Assembly: GCA_024275955.1 (NCBI GenBank)
Contig: JAJRYD010000010.1
Span: forward strand, 1-58,376
Reading direction: 5' to 3'
Source: Nitrospirota bacterium
GTDB taxonomy: Bacteria > Nitrospinota_A > UBA7883 > JACRGQ01
DNA: 58,376 bases
The translations under genes were made by a program, and so were the position numbers. Positions 35,641-45,243 of this stretch are shown here, one piece after another. The notes beneath the pieces are model-generated. The model did no database searches, was not told the origin of the DNA, and was given only the letters and a program-made list of their open reading frames with translations. The stretch's first letter is position 1. The number at the start of each line of letters is the position of its first letter.

Positions 35641-36246
35641 ATGGGTTTGAGCAAAAGACAAAAAGAGCTTTACGACTTTATAAATTCCTTCATGAAAAGC
35701 GAAGGATACGCCCCAAGTATCGCCGAAATCCAAAAAGAGTTTTCCCTCAACTCGCCTGCTACGGTTCATCAGCACCTCAAAAACCTTGAAGAAAAAGGGC
35801 TTATACGAAGAGAAGCAAACCGGCACCGCTCTATCGAGGTAGTCCCAGCGTCGGGCGAGCGGCAGAGAGCTGTTATGGTGCCTATTTTGGGTTCTATCGC
35901 GGCTGGAAGCCCTATCGAATCATATTCAGATATAGAAACGATAGCTCTGCCGGAAGGAATGGTAGCCAACGACAATACATACGTCCTAAAGGTGAGAGGC
36001 GATTCAATGATCGACGATCATATTCTCGACGACGATATGGTTGTCGTAAGAAAAGCGAGTAGCGCCAACAAAGGCAACACCGTAGTGGCGCTGGTAGATG
36101 GAAGAGAATCTACCCTTAAGCGGTATTACCCCGAAAACGGAAAAGTCCGCCTACAGCCAGCCAATCCGGCGATGCAGGCTATGATCTTCAATCCAGATCA
36201 GGTAGAAATACAGGGCATCGTAGTAGGCGTTTTACGCAAATACTAG
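35641..36246 (+). CDS. lexA: SOS repressor LexA
   Basis: A 201-residue LexA. The N-terminal winged helix (about 1-65) includes PSIAEIQKEFSLNSPATVHQHL. The self-cleavage site is A88-G89 in GSIAAGSP. The catalytic Ser is S122 (VRGDSMID) and the Lys is K160 (ESTLKRYY). I looked for a LexA box upstream and did not find CTGT-N8-ACAG or GAAC-N4-GTTC, so its operator may be of a lineage-specific type. No strong Shine-Dalgarno is present. Confidence 0.95.
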   Translation: MGLSKRQKELYDFINSFMKSEGYAPSIAEIQKEFSLNSPATVHQHLKNLEEKGLIRREANRHRSIEVVPASGERQRAVMVPILGSIAAGSPIESYSDIETIALPEGMVANDNTYVLKVRGDSMIDDHILDDDMVVVRKASSANKGNTVVALVDGRESTLKRYYPENGKVRLQPANPAMQAMIFNPDQVEIQGIVVGVLRKY

Positions 36247-36288
36247 CTCTATCCATCGGCACGGTTTCAGGTTCTGCAAGTTTCCCTT

Positions 36289-36294
36289 TATAAT
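36289..36294 (+). promoter_or_regulatory. Candidate -10 box for the REC-HD-GYP gene
   Basis: A perfect TATAAT lies 44 bp before the TTG start. The -35 position (about 36266) is weak, so the assignment is tentative. Confidence 0.3.
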
Positions 36295-36337
36295 ACCTAC
36301 TGTAGCCTTGTTCATTTTTTTCGTGTAGGAGAGAGTC

Positions 36338-37441
36338 TTGAAAAACATTCTTGTCGTAGATGACGACGCAGATACAAGAACACTCCTGAAAAAAAGCCTC
36401 GAAAAGCTTTCCTACAAGATAGATCTTGCCGCGAACGGCCTAGAGGCGATGGAAAAAGTGAAGCTGATACCTTACGATCTTATACTGCTTGACGCTGTAA
36501 TGCCGATGATGGACGGATTTACCGTGCTAAAAAAATTAAGAACCGGCGGTGGCATCAACACAAGTTCGCAGGTGATGATGATAAGCGCCAAAAAAGATAG
36601 GAAGTCGGTTTTCCACGCTCTAAAGCTTGGAGCCTGCGACTTCATCGTAAAACCTTTCGATACAGGAACACTGCTACATAAGGTTTGCCGGTGGGCAAAC
36701 AAAAGTTCGGAGGATGGCTGGAAATATCTGGGTCAGGAAGGGGAAAGAGCGTTAAGGCTGACGATAGCGACTCTAGACAAAGCGCATGAAGCGGTTCTAA
36801 GCGGGGGAAAGCTTCCGTATGAGGACATAAGCAACGCAAGCGGACAGATAGTCAACGTAATAAAAAAAGGCGGGATAAAAAAGGTACTAGACGCACTACA
36901 AGAGCATGACAGCTACACATTCGTTCATTCGATGAGGGTTGGAATCTTTCTCTCGGTTTTCTCGAAAAGTATAGATGGGTTTATAGATGAAGATGTCAAA
37001 ACGATTACCGAGGGCGGCATAATTCACGATGTAGGCAAAGCCAAAACCCCGTTAAGGATTCTTAACAAGCCAGGCAGTTTCGTTCCCGAAGAGTGGGAAG
37101 AGATGAAAAACCATGTAAACCATGGCGTAGAGGCACTGCAAAAGACACCTGAAGTTCCAGCCGCGGTTCTTGAAATCGCCTGGTGCCACCACGAAAAGCT
37201 GGATGGCTCCGGCTATCCTCGCGGGCTTAAAGCAGACGAGATAGGCACTCTTGCTAGGATGGCGGCGATAGTCGATATATATGTCGCCCTTACCGACCGG
37301 AGGGTTTACAAACCTGGCTTTCCGCACGAAAAAAGCATGAAAATCATAAGGGAAAAACCGGATCATTTCGACATGACGCTGGTTGATGACTTTGAAGAGG
37401 TTATCAAAACCGGCAGGCTCGACCAAAGCTCTACGATATAA
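36338..37441 (+). CDS. Response regulator with HD-GYP output (c-di-GMP phosphodiesterase)
   Basis: A 367-residue protein. The receiver domain (1-120) has phospho-acceptor D52 (LLDAVMPMMDG) and K105 (VKPFD). A linker leads to an HD-GYP domain (about 190-350): HSMRVGIFL, IIHDVGKAKTP (H230-D231), the His pair HH at 284-285 and GYPRG (292-296), then VALTDRRVYKPG. All metal ligands seem present, so active hydrolysis of cyclic di-GMP is expected. The start is TTG with TAGGAG 6 bases upstream. It converges on the hybrid kinase, overlapping by 11 bp at the 3' ends. The kinase could be its partner. Confidence 0.92.
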   Translation: MKNILVVDDDADTRTLLKKSLEKLSYKIDLAANGLEAMEKVKLIPYDLILLDAVMPMMDGFTVLKKLRTGGGINTSSQVMMISAKKDRKSVFHALKLGACDFIVKPFDTGTLLHKVCRWANKSSEDGWKYLGQEGERALRLTIATLDKAHEAVLSGGKLPYEDISNASGQIVNVIKKGGIKKVLDALQEHDSYTFVHSMRVGIFLSVFSKSIDGFIDEDVKTITEGGIIHDVGKAKTPLRILNKPGSFVPEEWEEMKNHVNHGVEALQKTPEVPAAVLEIAWCHHEKLDGSGYPRGLKADEIGTLARMAAIVDIYVALTDRRVYKPGFPHEKSMKIIREKPDHFDMTLVDDFEEVIKTGRLDQSSTI

Positions 37442-39779
37442 ACCTTTTCACCCTCGGCGTAAATTCTGACAAATCTATCGGTTTTTTGATAAAATCGTCC
37501 GCGCCGAGCCTCAACACCTTTTCCCTCATTTCCATTTCATTATTAGCGGTTATCACGACAATAGGTATCGACTCTATCCCCGCGTTACTCCTTACCGCTT
37601 CGATAAGCTCACAGCCGTTAAGACGCGGCATCTTGATGTCGGTAAGAATCAGATGAGGAGGCTGTTCTTTAATTTTCTTTAACGCTTCTTCTCCATCCTG
37701 CGCACCTACTATGACGACATCAAGCTGTCTAAGGTACGCTTCCAAAAGTATCCTCATATCTTCCTCGTCATCAACTATGAGAACCCGAGGCTTTACCATA
37801 GGCAGGTTAATCAAAAAAACACTCCCTTTTCCATCGGTCGATTTAACTTCTATGCTCCCTCCATGAGCTTCGACAATATCCTTTGAAAGCGGAAGCCCAA
37901 ACCCCGTTCCGGTCTCACCTCCTGTGCCGACAGTGGAGGTTTTCTCCTCGTAGCTGAAAATCGTCTTAAGAAGTTCAGGCTTCACGCCTGGCCCGGTATC
38001 CGAGACGACTATACTTGCCGGATTATCCGAAGCTGTGGAGATTGTGACGGTGTCTCCTTTTCCGCAAAATTTAACAGCGTTCGATACAAGATTTTGGAGA
38101 ACTTCGTAAAGCAAAGTAGAGTCGGCGTAAATGCGCGCACCCTCTTTTATATTGTTAAGAAGGTTTATCCCCTTTCTATCCGCCATAAACTGAAAATCGA
38201 GCATAGCGTTTAAAGCAAGGTAATGAGCATCGAAAAAAGAAAGCTCTGTCACCATCCTGCCGCTCTTAAGCCTGCTTATACTCAGCAGTTCGTCTATAAG
38301 CTTCGCCATATTCTTTCCCGACTTTATGGCAGAACTGAGAAACACCTTACCCTCTTCGCTGATGGTGCCGGAAACATCTTCACTAAGAAGCTGTAAAAAA
38401 CCTAGCATTGTAGATAGAGGGCTTTTAAGATCGTGCGATACCAGTGATACGAATTTGTCTTTTAGTTTCGTAGCACTCTCTGCTTCGTCACGGGCATGCT
38501 GCGCCTCCATCGTAAGGTTCGCGGAAACATCGAGTGTCTTTTTCAGCTCTTTTAGGACCTCACCCTTCTCAACGTATGACCTTTTTAATTCTTCCTCGGC
38601 TTTTTTCCGTTCGGTTACATCCTGCACCTGAGCAATCATAAACAGCGGCTCATCGTTATTGTCTTTCACTGTGGATACATCCAACAAGGCCCAAACGAGT
38701 CTTTCACTTTTATGGAGATATCTCTTGGTGAACTGAAAAGATTCAACCTCCCCGGCGATAAGCTGTTCTATATTTTCAAGCCCCTCTTCGACATCTTCCG
38801 GGTGCGTGATTTCTGTAAATGTTTTCTCCAAAAGCTCTTCGCTCGTGTAGCCGGTCATCTGGCAAAAGGCTTTGTTTATCTGGATGAAACCTGTATCGAG
38901 CCTCATTAGAGTCATGCCTACTGACGCATGCTCAAAAGCATTTCTAAACTTTTCCTCGCTTTCAGTCAGCTTTTGCTCAACCTTTTCCCTCTCGGTGATA
39001 TCACGGCCGACGACCAATAACGCTTTTCGTGTTCCGTCTTCGTTGTAAAAAGGCACCTTTATCACATCGAATACTTTTGGATCATCATTCGGCTGGGGTA
39101 GCACCTCCTTGCCCCTGAAAACCACACCCCCATCCCAAGTTTTCATGTCGGATCGCTCGCAATAAAGCAACGCCTCTTTGAAAAATGGAACGCAGTCAGC
39201 CAGCTCGGAATTACTCTTGCCTTTAAACGAAACATCCTGCAGATTGAAAACCTTGATGCTAAAATCGTTAGCTTCCATCCACCTGCCGTTTTCATCCTTA
39301 AAGATTACGATGTCCGGCATAAAGTCTATAAGAGAGCGCAACCTGTTTTCGCTTTCACGCAGTGCCTCCTCTGCCTTTTTGCGCTCGGTGATATCGGTAC
39401 GGACGGCAAGATATATCGCCCCATACTTGTGGTGTTCATAAATAGAAGCCGTGGCTAAAGACCAAAACGGTGTGCCATCTTTTTTGATGCTGTAAAACTC
39501 GCCGGTCCATGACCCATTTTCGGTAACAGCCTGCCGTACCTCATCAGCCGTAGCGGCATGGTCGGTACCGGGCATATTCAATATTGATATATGCACCCCC
39601 ACAAGCTCGCCGCTATCATAGCCGAACATCTCTTCACATTTGGGATTGGCGTAAACTATCGTCAAGTTGCTTACTCTGGCAAGAAAAATACCCTCCGCCA
39701 TGTTCGATATAATCTGAGAGACAGGGTGCAACTCCTCGCCAGAATCACTGCAGATAGAATCATCCTTCATATCGCTCAT
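37431..39779 (-). CDS. Hybrid sensor histidine kinase (PAS-PAS-PAS-HisKA-HATPase-REC)
   Basis: A 782-residue soluble sensor with no membrane segment. PAS 1 is about 20-135, PAS 2 about 145-270 and PAS 3 about 275-395, each ending in a PAC-type D(I/V)TER. A coiled linker precedes HisKA with VSHDLKSPLSTMLG (H449). HATPase carries NLVSNAVKF, VSDTGPG and GTGFGLPLS. The C-terminal receiver (663-782) has D714 in LTDIKMPRLNG. PAS domains suggest a cytoplasmic redox or small-molecule signal. It faces the REC-HD-GYP gene tail to tail. Confidence 0.93.
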   Translation of the reverse strand: MSDMKDDSICSDSGEELHPVSQIISNMAEGIFLARVSNLTIVYANPKCEEMFGYDSGELVGVHISILNMPGTDHAATADEVRQAVTENGSWTGEFYSIKKDGTPFWSLATASIYEHHKYGAIYLAVRTDITERKKAEEALRESENRLRSLIDFMPDIVIFKDENGRWMEANDFSIKVFNLQDVSFKGKSNSELADCVPFFKEALLYCERSDMKTWDGGVVFRGKEVLPQPNDDPKVFDVIKVPFYNEDGTRKALLVVGRDITEREKVEQKLTESEEKFRNAFEHASVGMTLMRLDTGFIQINKAFCQMTGYTSEELLEKTFTEITHPEDVEEGLENIEQLIAGEVESFQFTKRYLHKSERLVWALLDVSTVKDNNDEPLFMIAQVQDVTERKKAEEELKRSYVEKGEVLKELKKTLDVSANLTMEAQHARDEAESATKLKDKFVSLVSHDLKSPLSTMLGFLQLLSEDVSGTISEEGKVFLSSAIKSGKNMAKLIDELLSISRLKSGRMVTELSFFDAHYLALNAMLDFQFMADRKGINLLNNIKEGARIYADSTLLYEVLQNLVSNAVKFCGKGDTVTISTASDNPASIVVSDTGPGVKPELLKTIFSYEEKTSTVGTGGETGTGFGLPLSKDIVEAHGGSIEVKSTDGKGSVFLINLPMVKPRVLIVDDEEDMRILLEAYLRQLDVVIVGAQDGEEALKKIKEQPPHLILTDIKMPRLNGCELIEAVRSNAGIESIPIVVITANNEMEMREKVLRLGADDFIKKPIDLSEFTPRVKRFIS

Positions 39780-40021
39780 TTTACCAGCCTATCCGGCAGG
39801 GCCAAAAAGCTACAGCACCAAAAGAATCAATAGAGACGGTAGAAACAATATAGAAAAAGATGTGCCGATGGTTGCTGTATATTCTCGCCCCGTTTTTAAA
39901 TTTTTCAAAATTATAACGCCTGTGCCGGCAAAGAGCAAAGAAAATATTACCGGCACCCATTAATATTGCAACCTCTTTTTAGCTGAAGGTAAATATCCAA
40001 GCTGGGTCCGACACCGACAAA

Positions 40022-40150
40022 GGGGCTGTTGCCGAATAAGACAATCTTGGTTTTGCTACAAATTGCCAATCTCTAACGGTTCTATTTTAAAGAAGTTAGA
40101 AAATAAACTTTCCCTTAAAATGCCAAAAAAACTCTTTTGGCAACAGGCCC
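40022..40150 (+). repeat. 129-bp MITE-like element, copy 6
   Basis: Runs from GGGGCTGTTGCCGAAT to GGCAACAGGCCC. It is flanked by ACAAA on both sides (40017-40021 and 40151-40155), a perfect 5-bp target-site duplication. It lies in the 421-bp gap between the kinase and PAP2 genes, which otherwise holds no gene. Confidence 0.88.
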
Positions 40151-40200
40151 ACAAAAGCAAAATTGCATAACCTCCGGCAAAATGGCAAAATCGAACAGAT

Positions 40201-40752
40201 ATGGACATCACCCTTTTCTACGCGGTAAACCAGAGCCTTAGCAACAGCTTTTTCGACTGGCTGATGCCGATAGCAAGCAACTACCGAGCATGGTCGCCTG
40301 TCGGTATCGCCCTTATCGCCTACCTTGTATGGAAAGAGCCAAAACGCGGAATACTTATAATCTTACTTCTGCTTACAGCTGTAGCAGTAAGCGACCTTAT
40401 AAACCACCGCCTGCTTAAAGAGCTTTTCGCCCGTATAAGGCCGTGCAACGCCTTGCCGGACGTAAACATCCTCACCGGCTGTAGCGGTTCCTACAGCTTC
40501 CCATCCTCCCACGCAGTAAACTCGTTTACCATCGCCGTTGTCATTGGTCTTTTCGAGCGCAAACTGCTTATAGCCGCCATTCTGGCGGCGGCTACTGTCG
40601 CTTTTTCCCGTGTTTACTTGGGGGTGCATTACCCATCCGATGTGATTGTGGGGGCATTGGTCGGTAGCGGCATAGGCTACCTCGCTTACCGGATGACCTT
40701 AGGCAAAATAGAGCCAAAAGAAGAAACAGAAAAAGAGCTAACAGCCAAATAG
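40201..40752 (+). CDS. PAP2-family membrane phosphatase
   Basis: A 183-residue integral membrane protein with about five helices. The three phosphatase motifs are KELFARIRP (73-81), PSSHA (101-105) and SRVYLGVHYPSDV (about 139-151), with His104 and His147-type catalytic residues. It could be an undecaprenyl-diphosphate phosphatase (PgpB/BcrC type) or another lipid phosphatase. The end overlaps the 3' end of the opposite MfnB-like gene by 15 bp. Confidence 0.9.
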   Translation: MDITLFYAVNQSLSNSFFDWLMPIASNYRAWSPVGIALIAYLVWKEPKRGILIILLLLTAVAVSDLINHRLLKELFARIRPCNALPDVNILTGCSGSYSFPSSHAVNSFTIAVVIGLFERKLLIAAILAAATVAFSRVYLGVHYPSDVIVGALVGSGIGYLAYRMTLGKIEPKEETEKELTAK

Positions 40753-41487
40753 CTCCATAAGCGAAAAAAGCTTACTCTCATCTAGGCCAGATTCGCCACG
40801 CTCCCCCTTCGCTACCGCCCCCCTAAAACCGGCTATCGAAGGAGCTACACCGTCCAACCAGCCAACATCATCGGCCAAAAGAGAACCGGCGATAGCCGAC
40901 AAAAGGCCAAGCTTGTCGCACTCCTCTTTAAAAGTGAACAATTCTCTGGCTGTTAAATGGTTAATAATATTGCCATTTTCTTTATCAAAAGTATCTATAA
41001 GTGCCGCGTAAGAGCCAGACTCCGCGGCGATATATGGGAGTTCGAGAGGTTTTGAGCTTTTATCAATATCTGCGTAAACGGCTGGCACCAGCAAAACCGC
41101 CGGCGGCAATGCCCCCCTTATAGCCGATAGAAACGAGACCGCCTCCTCTTTCAGCTTGAAATCAAAAAGGCCTACCTTGACGATATCGGCGCCAGCGCGT
41201 GCCGCTTTTAAAGCAAGAGAGGCAAAATGGTTTGGCCTGTTATCGGCATCGCCTATCGCCACCGAAACCGGAACGTAGGAAGGCGTTTTTCGCCGTATCT
41301 CCATCACAGCGGCGGTATCTGGCATTCCAAGCGAGCCGACGGCAGGGTTTTTGACATCGAGAAAATCTGGAAACCGGCAGTTCCTGAGCTGGTCTACCTC
41401 GCTTGGGTCTATAACACTTATAAGAAGCCGAGTGCTATTCAGAAGGCGGGGCCGGCGTACCGACGATATGGTAACCGGAATCGACAT
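40738..41487 (-). CDS. DUF556 protein, (5-formylfuran-3-yl)methyl phosphate synthase-like
   Basis: About 249 residues of the DUF556/MfnB family, which condenses two glyceraldehyde-3-phosphates to the furan precursor of methanofuran. Typical features: LLISVIDPSEV, the Schiff-base Lys in DVKNPAVGSLG, PVSVAIGD and ADIVKVGLFD. The start is uncertain. ATG 41487 lies inside fabI and gives a 16-residue leader before the usual N-terminus, where no ATG/GTG/TTG exists. The C-terminal third is more diverged than the core. No other methanofuran or tetrahydromethanopterin gene is visible, so the product may feed another pathway. Confidence 0.8.
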   Translation of the reverse strand: MSIPVTISSVRRPRLLNSTRLLISVIDPSEVDQLRNCRFPDFLDVKNPAVGSLGMPDTAAVMEIRRKTPSYVPVSVAIGDADNRPNHFASLALKAARAGADIVKVGLFDFKLKEEAVSFLSAIRGALPPAVLLVPAVYADIDKSSKPLELPYIAAESGSYAALIDTFDKENGNIINHLTARELFTFKEECDKLGLLSAIAGSLLADDVGWLDGVAPSIAGFRGAVAKGERGESGLDESKLFSLMELFGC

Positions 41488-42226
41488 GAAGAACCTCTCC
41501 CGTAACACCTGTAGCCATCTCGGAACAAAGATACAATGCCGACCTTCCTACTTCCTCTTGAGTTACGTTTCTGTTCAGGGGTGAAACATCGCAGTGGTGT
41601 TTTAGCATCGCCCGCATATAGTTGATTCCACTCGAAGCAAGCGTTTTTATAGGACCGGCAGAAATGGCGTTGACCCTTATCCTGTCGTGTCCGAGGTCCG
41701 ACGCAAGGTAGCGGACGGAACATTCTAAGCCGGCTTTCGCCACACCCATCACGTTGTACCCTTTGACAACTTTCTCCGCGCCGTAATAGCTAAGGGTTAG
41801 TATGTTCGGGTCTTTGCGCCCCTGCATAAGAGGCACCGCTCTTTTGGTTAAGGCTACAAGCGAAAAAACAGATGTCTCCATAGCCATCTGAAAACCGGCT
41901 CTACTGGTATTATAGAAAGCTCCCTTAAGGTCGTTCCTATCGGCATACGCTACCGCGTGAATAAGAATATCCATGCCGCCGAATTTTTCCTTGTAGGCGT
42001 TGAACACTCCGTCAATCTGGGAGTCTTCGTTAACATTGAGTTCCTCTACAAAAGTGGAATCGAGAGATTTGGCAAGCGGCCTGACTCTTTTTTCTATAGC
42101 GTCGCCAACATATGTAAAGCCGAGTTCGCACCCAGCTTTTCGAAGATTTTGAGCTATCGACCAAGCGATACTTCTGTCATTGGCTACGCCTACTATGAGA
42201 GCGTTTTTACCTGCAAGCTGTGTCAT
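41435..42226 (-). CDS. fabI: Enoyl-[acyl-carrier-protein] reductase (NADH)
   Basis: A 263-residue FabI of type II fatty-acid synthesis. The cofactor motif IVGVANDRSIAW is the FabI form of GxxxxxSxA. The active site is Y147 or Y157 with K164 (YNVMGVAKA, Y-x6-K). NAISAGPIKTLAS and the end GEVLHVDSGYHI are conserved. Shine-Dalgarno AGAGGG lies upstream. It overlaps the MfnB-like gene. Confidence 0.96.
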   Translation of the reverse strand: MTQLAGKNALIVGVANDRSIAWSIAQNLRKAGCELGFTYVGDAIEKRVRPLAKSLDSTFVEELNVNEDSQIDGVFNAYKEKFGGMDILIHAVAYADRNDLKGAFYNTSRAGFQMAMETSVFSLVALTKRAVPLMQGRKDPNILTLSYYGAEKVVKGYNVMGVAKAGLECSVRYLASDLGHDRIRVNAISAGPIKTLASSGINYMRAMLKHHCDVSPLNRNVTQEEVGRSALYLCSEMATGVTGEVLHVDSGYHIVGTPAPPSE

Positions 42227-42309
42227 TAAATATAAAACCCTCTAAAAAAAACAACAAGTTAATGTCGAAAACATGATATCTCCGACGCAGACCACTCTAA
42301 CATAGCAGA

Positions 42310-42810
42310 TTAGCGGTAGTTCGTGAACTGTAAATCAACCCCAAAGTCTTTCGATTTCAGCTCGGTCATGACACTTTGCAGTTCATCCTTTTTCTTTCCG
42401 GTAACCCTTATCTCATCTTCCTTAATCTGGGCCTGTACCTTAAGCTTCATGCTTTTTATAATTTTTACCATCTCTTTCGCTTTGTCCTGCGGAATACCTT
42501 GCTGTAGCGTAACAACCTGCCTCGCCGTTCCCCCGCCGGCCGACTCTACCTTTCCGTACTCAAGGTTTTTTATAGGGACAGACCTCTTAATCAGTTTGTT
42601 TTGAAGCACGTCGACGACCTGTTTTAGTTTAAGCTCGTCATCGGAGGTAAGGGTCAGCTTCCCTTCCTTCTGGTCGAGTTCGATTTTGCTGTTTTTACTG
42701 CCCCGAAAATCATACCTCTGCCCTATCTCTTTATTAGCCTGATCTACAGCGTTCAATACCTCCGGCATTTCAACTTTAGATACCACGTCAAAAGAACTAT
42801 CGCTTGCCAT
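42310..42810 (-). CDS. yajQ: YajQ-family nucleotide-binding protein
   Basis: A 166-residue Yaj[49 protein letters not shown] and the C-terminal LQFTNYR. The family has two RNP-like folds and binds nucleotides; a Xanthomonas member binds cyclic di-GMP. The window has a c-di-GMP phosphodiesterase and PilZ-like protein, so such a role is possible but unproven. GGGGGG lies upstream of the ATG. Confidence 0.94.
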   Translation of the reverse strand: MASDSSFDVVSKVEMPEVLNAVDQANKEIGQRYDFRGSKNSKIELDQKEGKLTLTSDDELKLKQVVDVLQNKLIKRSVPIKNLEYGKVESAGGGTARQVVTLQQGIPQDKAKEMVKIIKSMKLKVQAQIKEDEIRVTGKKKDELQSVMTELKSKDFGVDLQFTNYR

Positions 42811-42839
42811 CTATAACATCCCCCCAGATATACAAAAAT

Positions 42840-44237
42840 TTAATCGGACGCGGCGGCGATTTCCGCCTGTATGTCTGGCTTTACCACAACCAACGGAACA
42901 TGCTTCCTGACAATATCAAGATTATCGACCGCTTTTAGTTTTCTGAAAAGAAAATCGAACTTCGCTTCCAGTTCACCGCCTATACCGTTTCTTATATCTT
43001 CCGGCAATGTCCAAAACTCTTTTTTATAAGCTCCAAACCCTTTTTTACGGGTTTTGTAGATGAACTGATCTTCGGTCTGGCCGTCCTTTTTTTCTCCCGC
43101 GCAGTTTTCTCTTAGCCAGTTGTAAACCTTTTCCTTTAGGCCAGCGGGCAGATGCTCGCTATCGTAAATCATATTCTGAAAGCCGGTAGCAAGGTGGATT
43201 TCGGATGTAGCCGTTTCCGGAAACTTGTGGAACAGCTCGTCCGGTAAAGTGGAAGCGCCATGCTGGACAGCTCCCGAAAGATTGTATTTCTCCACAGCTG
43301 TCCTCGATATCGCCTCAAGCGTTCCAAAGTCGAGGTTCACCTCCGCTACGCTTCCGTCCGGTAAAGGAACACCGCCGTGGCTGGTTCCGGTCTGAACCGA
43401 CATTTTGGAAATCCCTTTCATCCCTTCGGGAAGAATCTTTATGTAGTTATCCATATAAGCTTCCAGCTCCTCCACTGTGGAGTTCTTTTCGCCTACCTCC
43501 CCTATCTCGCCGCCGACCGATACCGTTATCCCTTCAGGCTCAAGTTCACGGATATATTCCGTAAGGATAGCCGCCTGCTCGTAGTTATCTTTCTGCTGGG
43601 AATCAAGGTTCGGCTTGCTCAAATCGACAAGCGTGGATGAATCTATATCAATATTATAAAACCCTGCCGCGATAGCCTTTTTGATAAGCGCCTTTACATT
43701 GTCGACTTCCTTTTCTCTATCTTCGCGAAAGTTTGTAGCCTTAAGCTGAAAATGATCGCCCTGTACGAACACAGGCCCTTCCCAGCCCTCTTTGATAGCG
43801 GCCGCCAAAATGACAACCGCGTACTCGGCAGGCTCTTGAAACGTGTAGCCTATCTCCGATTTGGCAATCTCGAAAATAAACGTACCCGAACTGTTTTTAA
43901 TGCCTGCTCTAAAAAGCGCTCTGGCAACATCGTAGGTCATGCCGCGTATATTCACGGCCGGCACGGTAAAGCCGGATACTTCGCCAGCACCCATAGCGTC
44001 GTAAAGCCCCTGTATGGAAGAGAGAACAGCCCCTGTCTCAATTCCTATCTCCTTTATCAACGCCCTTGCAATGCCTCTTTGCTCGGCATTTTCGTGAAAT
44101 ACAGCGTTATATATCAAACGGTCAATCGGCTCGCCTCTTAGTCCGTTCCTATCTAGGACATTCACTTCCCCTGCTGTCTCGACATACGGTTTTAGGTATA
44201 GCTCCATATCTTCCACAGAGACAAATCTCATAACCAT
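42840..44237 (-). CDS. Class II fructose-bisphosphate aldolase (long form)
   Basis: About 465 residues, of the long class II aldolase group. Metal and substrate motifs include QGDHFQLK, NIDIDSSTLVDLS, VGGEIGEVGEKNS, QTGTSHGG and VNLDFGTLEAI. The length is about 120 above E. coli FbaA, with extra N-terminal and C-terminal segments. Glycolytic aldolase is the best guess, but members of this long group are less studied. The first ATG (44243) overlaps the Shine-Dalgarno GGAG; ATG 44237 has the right spacing. Confidence 0.85.
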   Translation of the reverse strand: MVMRFVSVEDMELYLKPYVETAGEVNVLDRNGLRGEPIDRLIYNAVFHENAEQRGIARALIKEIGIETGAVLSSIQGLYDAMGAGEVSGFTVPAVNIRGMTYDVARALFRAGIKNSSGTFIFEIAKSEIGYTFQEPAEYAVVILAAAIKEGWEGPVFVQGDHFQLKATNFREDREKEVDNVKALIKKAIAAGFYNIDIDSSTLVDLSKPNLDSQQKDNYEQAAILTEYIRELEPEGITVSVGGEIGEVGEKNSTVEELEAYMDNYIKILPEGMKGISKMSVQTGTSHGGVPLPDGSVAEVNLDFGTLEAISRTAVEKYNLSGAVQHGASTLPDELFHKFPETATSEIHLATGFQNMIYDSEHLPAGLKEKVYNWLRENCAGEKKDGQTEDQFIYKTRKKGFGAYKKEFWTLPEDIRNGIGGELEAKFDFLFRKLKAVDNLDIVRKHVPLVVVKPDIQAEIAAASD

Positions 44238-44340
44238 CGGCATCTCCTATTTTTAAGCAGGTTAAAACAAAACAAACCAAAGCCGCAAACGGGCGCTACA
44301 CCCGGTGCGTCATTCTACATCTTAATGTGAAAATGGTGAA

Positions 44341-45243
44341 CTAGTGAAATTTACCGTTTCCAAGAACCCTTTGAATATCGACAATCGAGTTCCTGTCGAG
44401 CCCGGCATCAAGAGACAAAAGCGACTGGTTCTTTTTAATAGATTTTTGAAGCTCCTCCCCTTTCAGCACCGTACACAAATGACGCACCTCCACCTTAAGG
44501 TACTGCCTAGCCATCAAGTGCACAGCCTTAAAATACCTCTCTGCTTCGGCAGGGTCATTTGCCATATTCACCACTATATACGGCTGAAAAAGCTGTAATG
44601 TCTCCCTTATTTCATTCGCCATCCCTTTACTCCTAGATGAAACCTTGTTAAGAAGCTCTCCAAGCGTGGCGATAGCGTTCCTGCGGTTAGGAATTACAAA
44701 CCTGTCTAGAAAAGATTTCACTTTTTCATTTTTTGAAAAACGAAGGTAAAGGAGCCTCGCTACGCAAAACTTCATAAACTCGTTAAGATTTTGCAGTGAT
44801 GTCGGCTCGGGGCTTAACACCAAGAGATGGCGGCCGGCATAAAGAAAAATATCCAAAACACTAAAAGACGACCCAGCGCCGAGGTCTATCACGATTTTTT
44901 CAGAATCAATCCTCTTGATATGGCTGATAAGCTTTTTCTTTACCGCCCATTTCAGGTTAGCCATACCAAGAACCTCGCCGGCACCGCTTATAAGGCTTAC
45001 GTTTTTATCGGGAGTTCTCATCAAAATATCGTCGAGCTTCTCGCTTCTTTTAGAAATAAAATCTACAAGGCCGTACCGTGGAAATTCCATTCCGAGAAGA
45101 GTATGCAGGTTGGCACCTCCCAGATCCGCGTCCACAAGCACCGTTTTTTTTCCTTCCATCGAAAACGCCTTGGCAAGCATTATCGAAACAACGCTCTTGC
45201 CAACGCCGCCTTTACCGCCTGCTACCGCGTATATTTCAGACAT
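44341..45243 (-). CDS. ParA/MinD-type ATPase
   Basis: A 300-residue deviant Walker ATPase. It has GGKGGVGKSVVSIML with the signature first Lys, VLVDADLGGANLHTLLG, a Walker B region VIDLGAGSSFSVLD, and VLSPEPTSLQNLNEF. The sequence is closest to the FlhG/MinD-like proteins of deltaproteobacteria. It carries a C-terminal helical region without a clear membrane-targeting amphipathic helix. It overlaps the cNMP/PilZ gene by 1 bp (TGATG), so the two probably act together, perhaps in positioning or motility control. No flagellar gene is near. Confidence 0.85.
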   Translation of the reverse strand: MSEIYAVAGGKGGVGKSVVSIMLAKAFSMEGKKTVLVDADLGGANLHTLLGMEFPRYGLVDFISKRSEKLDDILMRTPDKNVSLISGAGEVLGMANLKWAVKKKLISHIKRIDSEKIVIDLGAGSSFSVLDIFLYAGRHLLVLSPEPTSLQNLNEFMKFCVARLLYLRFSKNEKVKSFLDRFVIPNRRNAIATLGELLNKVSSRSKGMANEIRETLQLFQPYIVVNMANDPAEAERYFKAVHLMARQYLKVEVRHLCTVLKGEELQKSIKKNQSLLSLDAGLDRNSIVDIQRVLGNGKFH

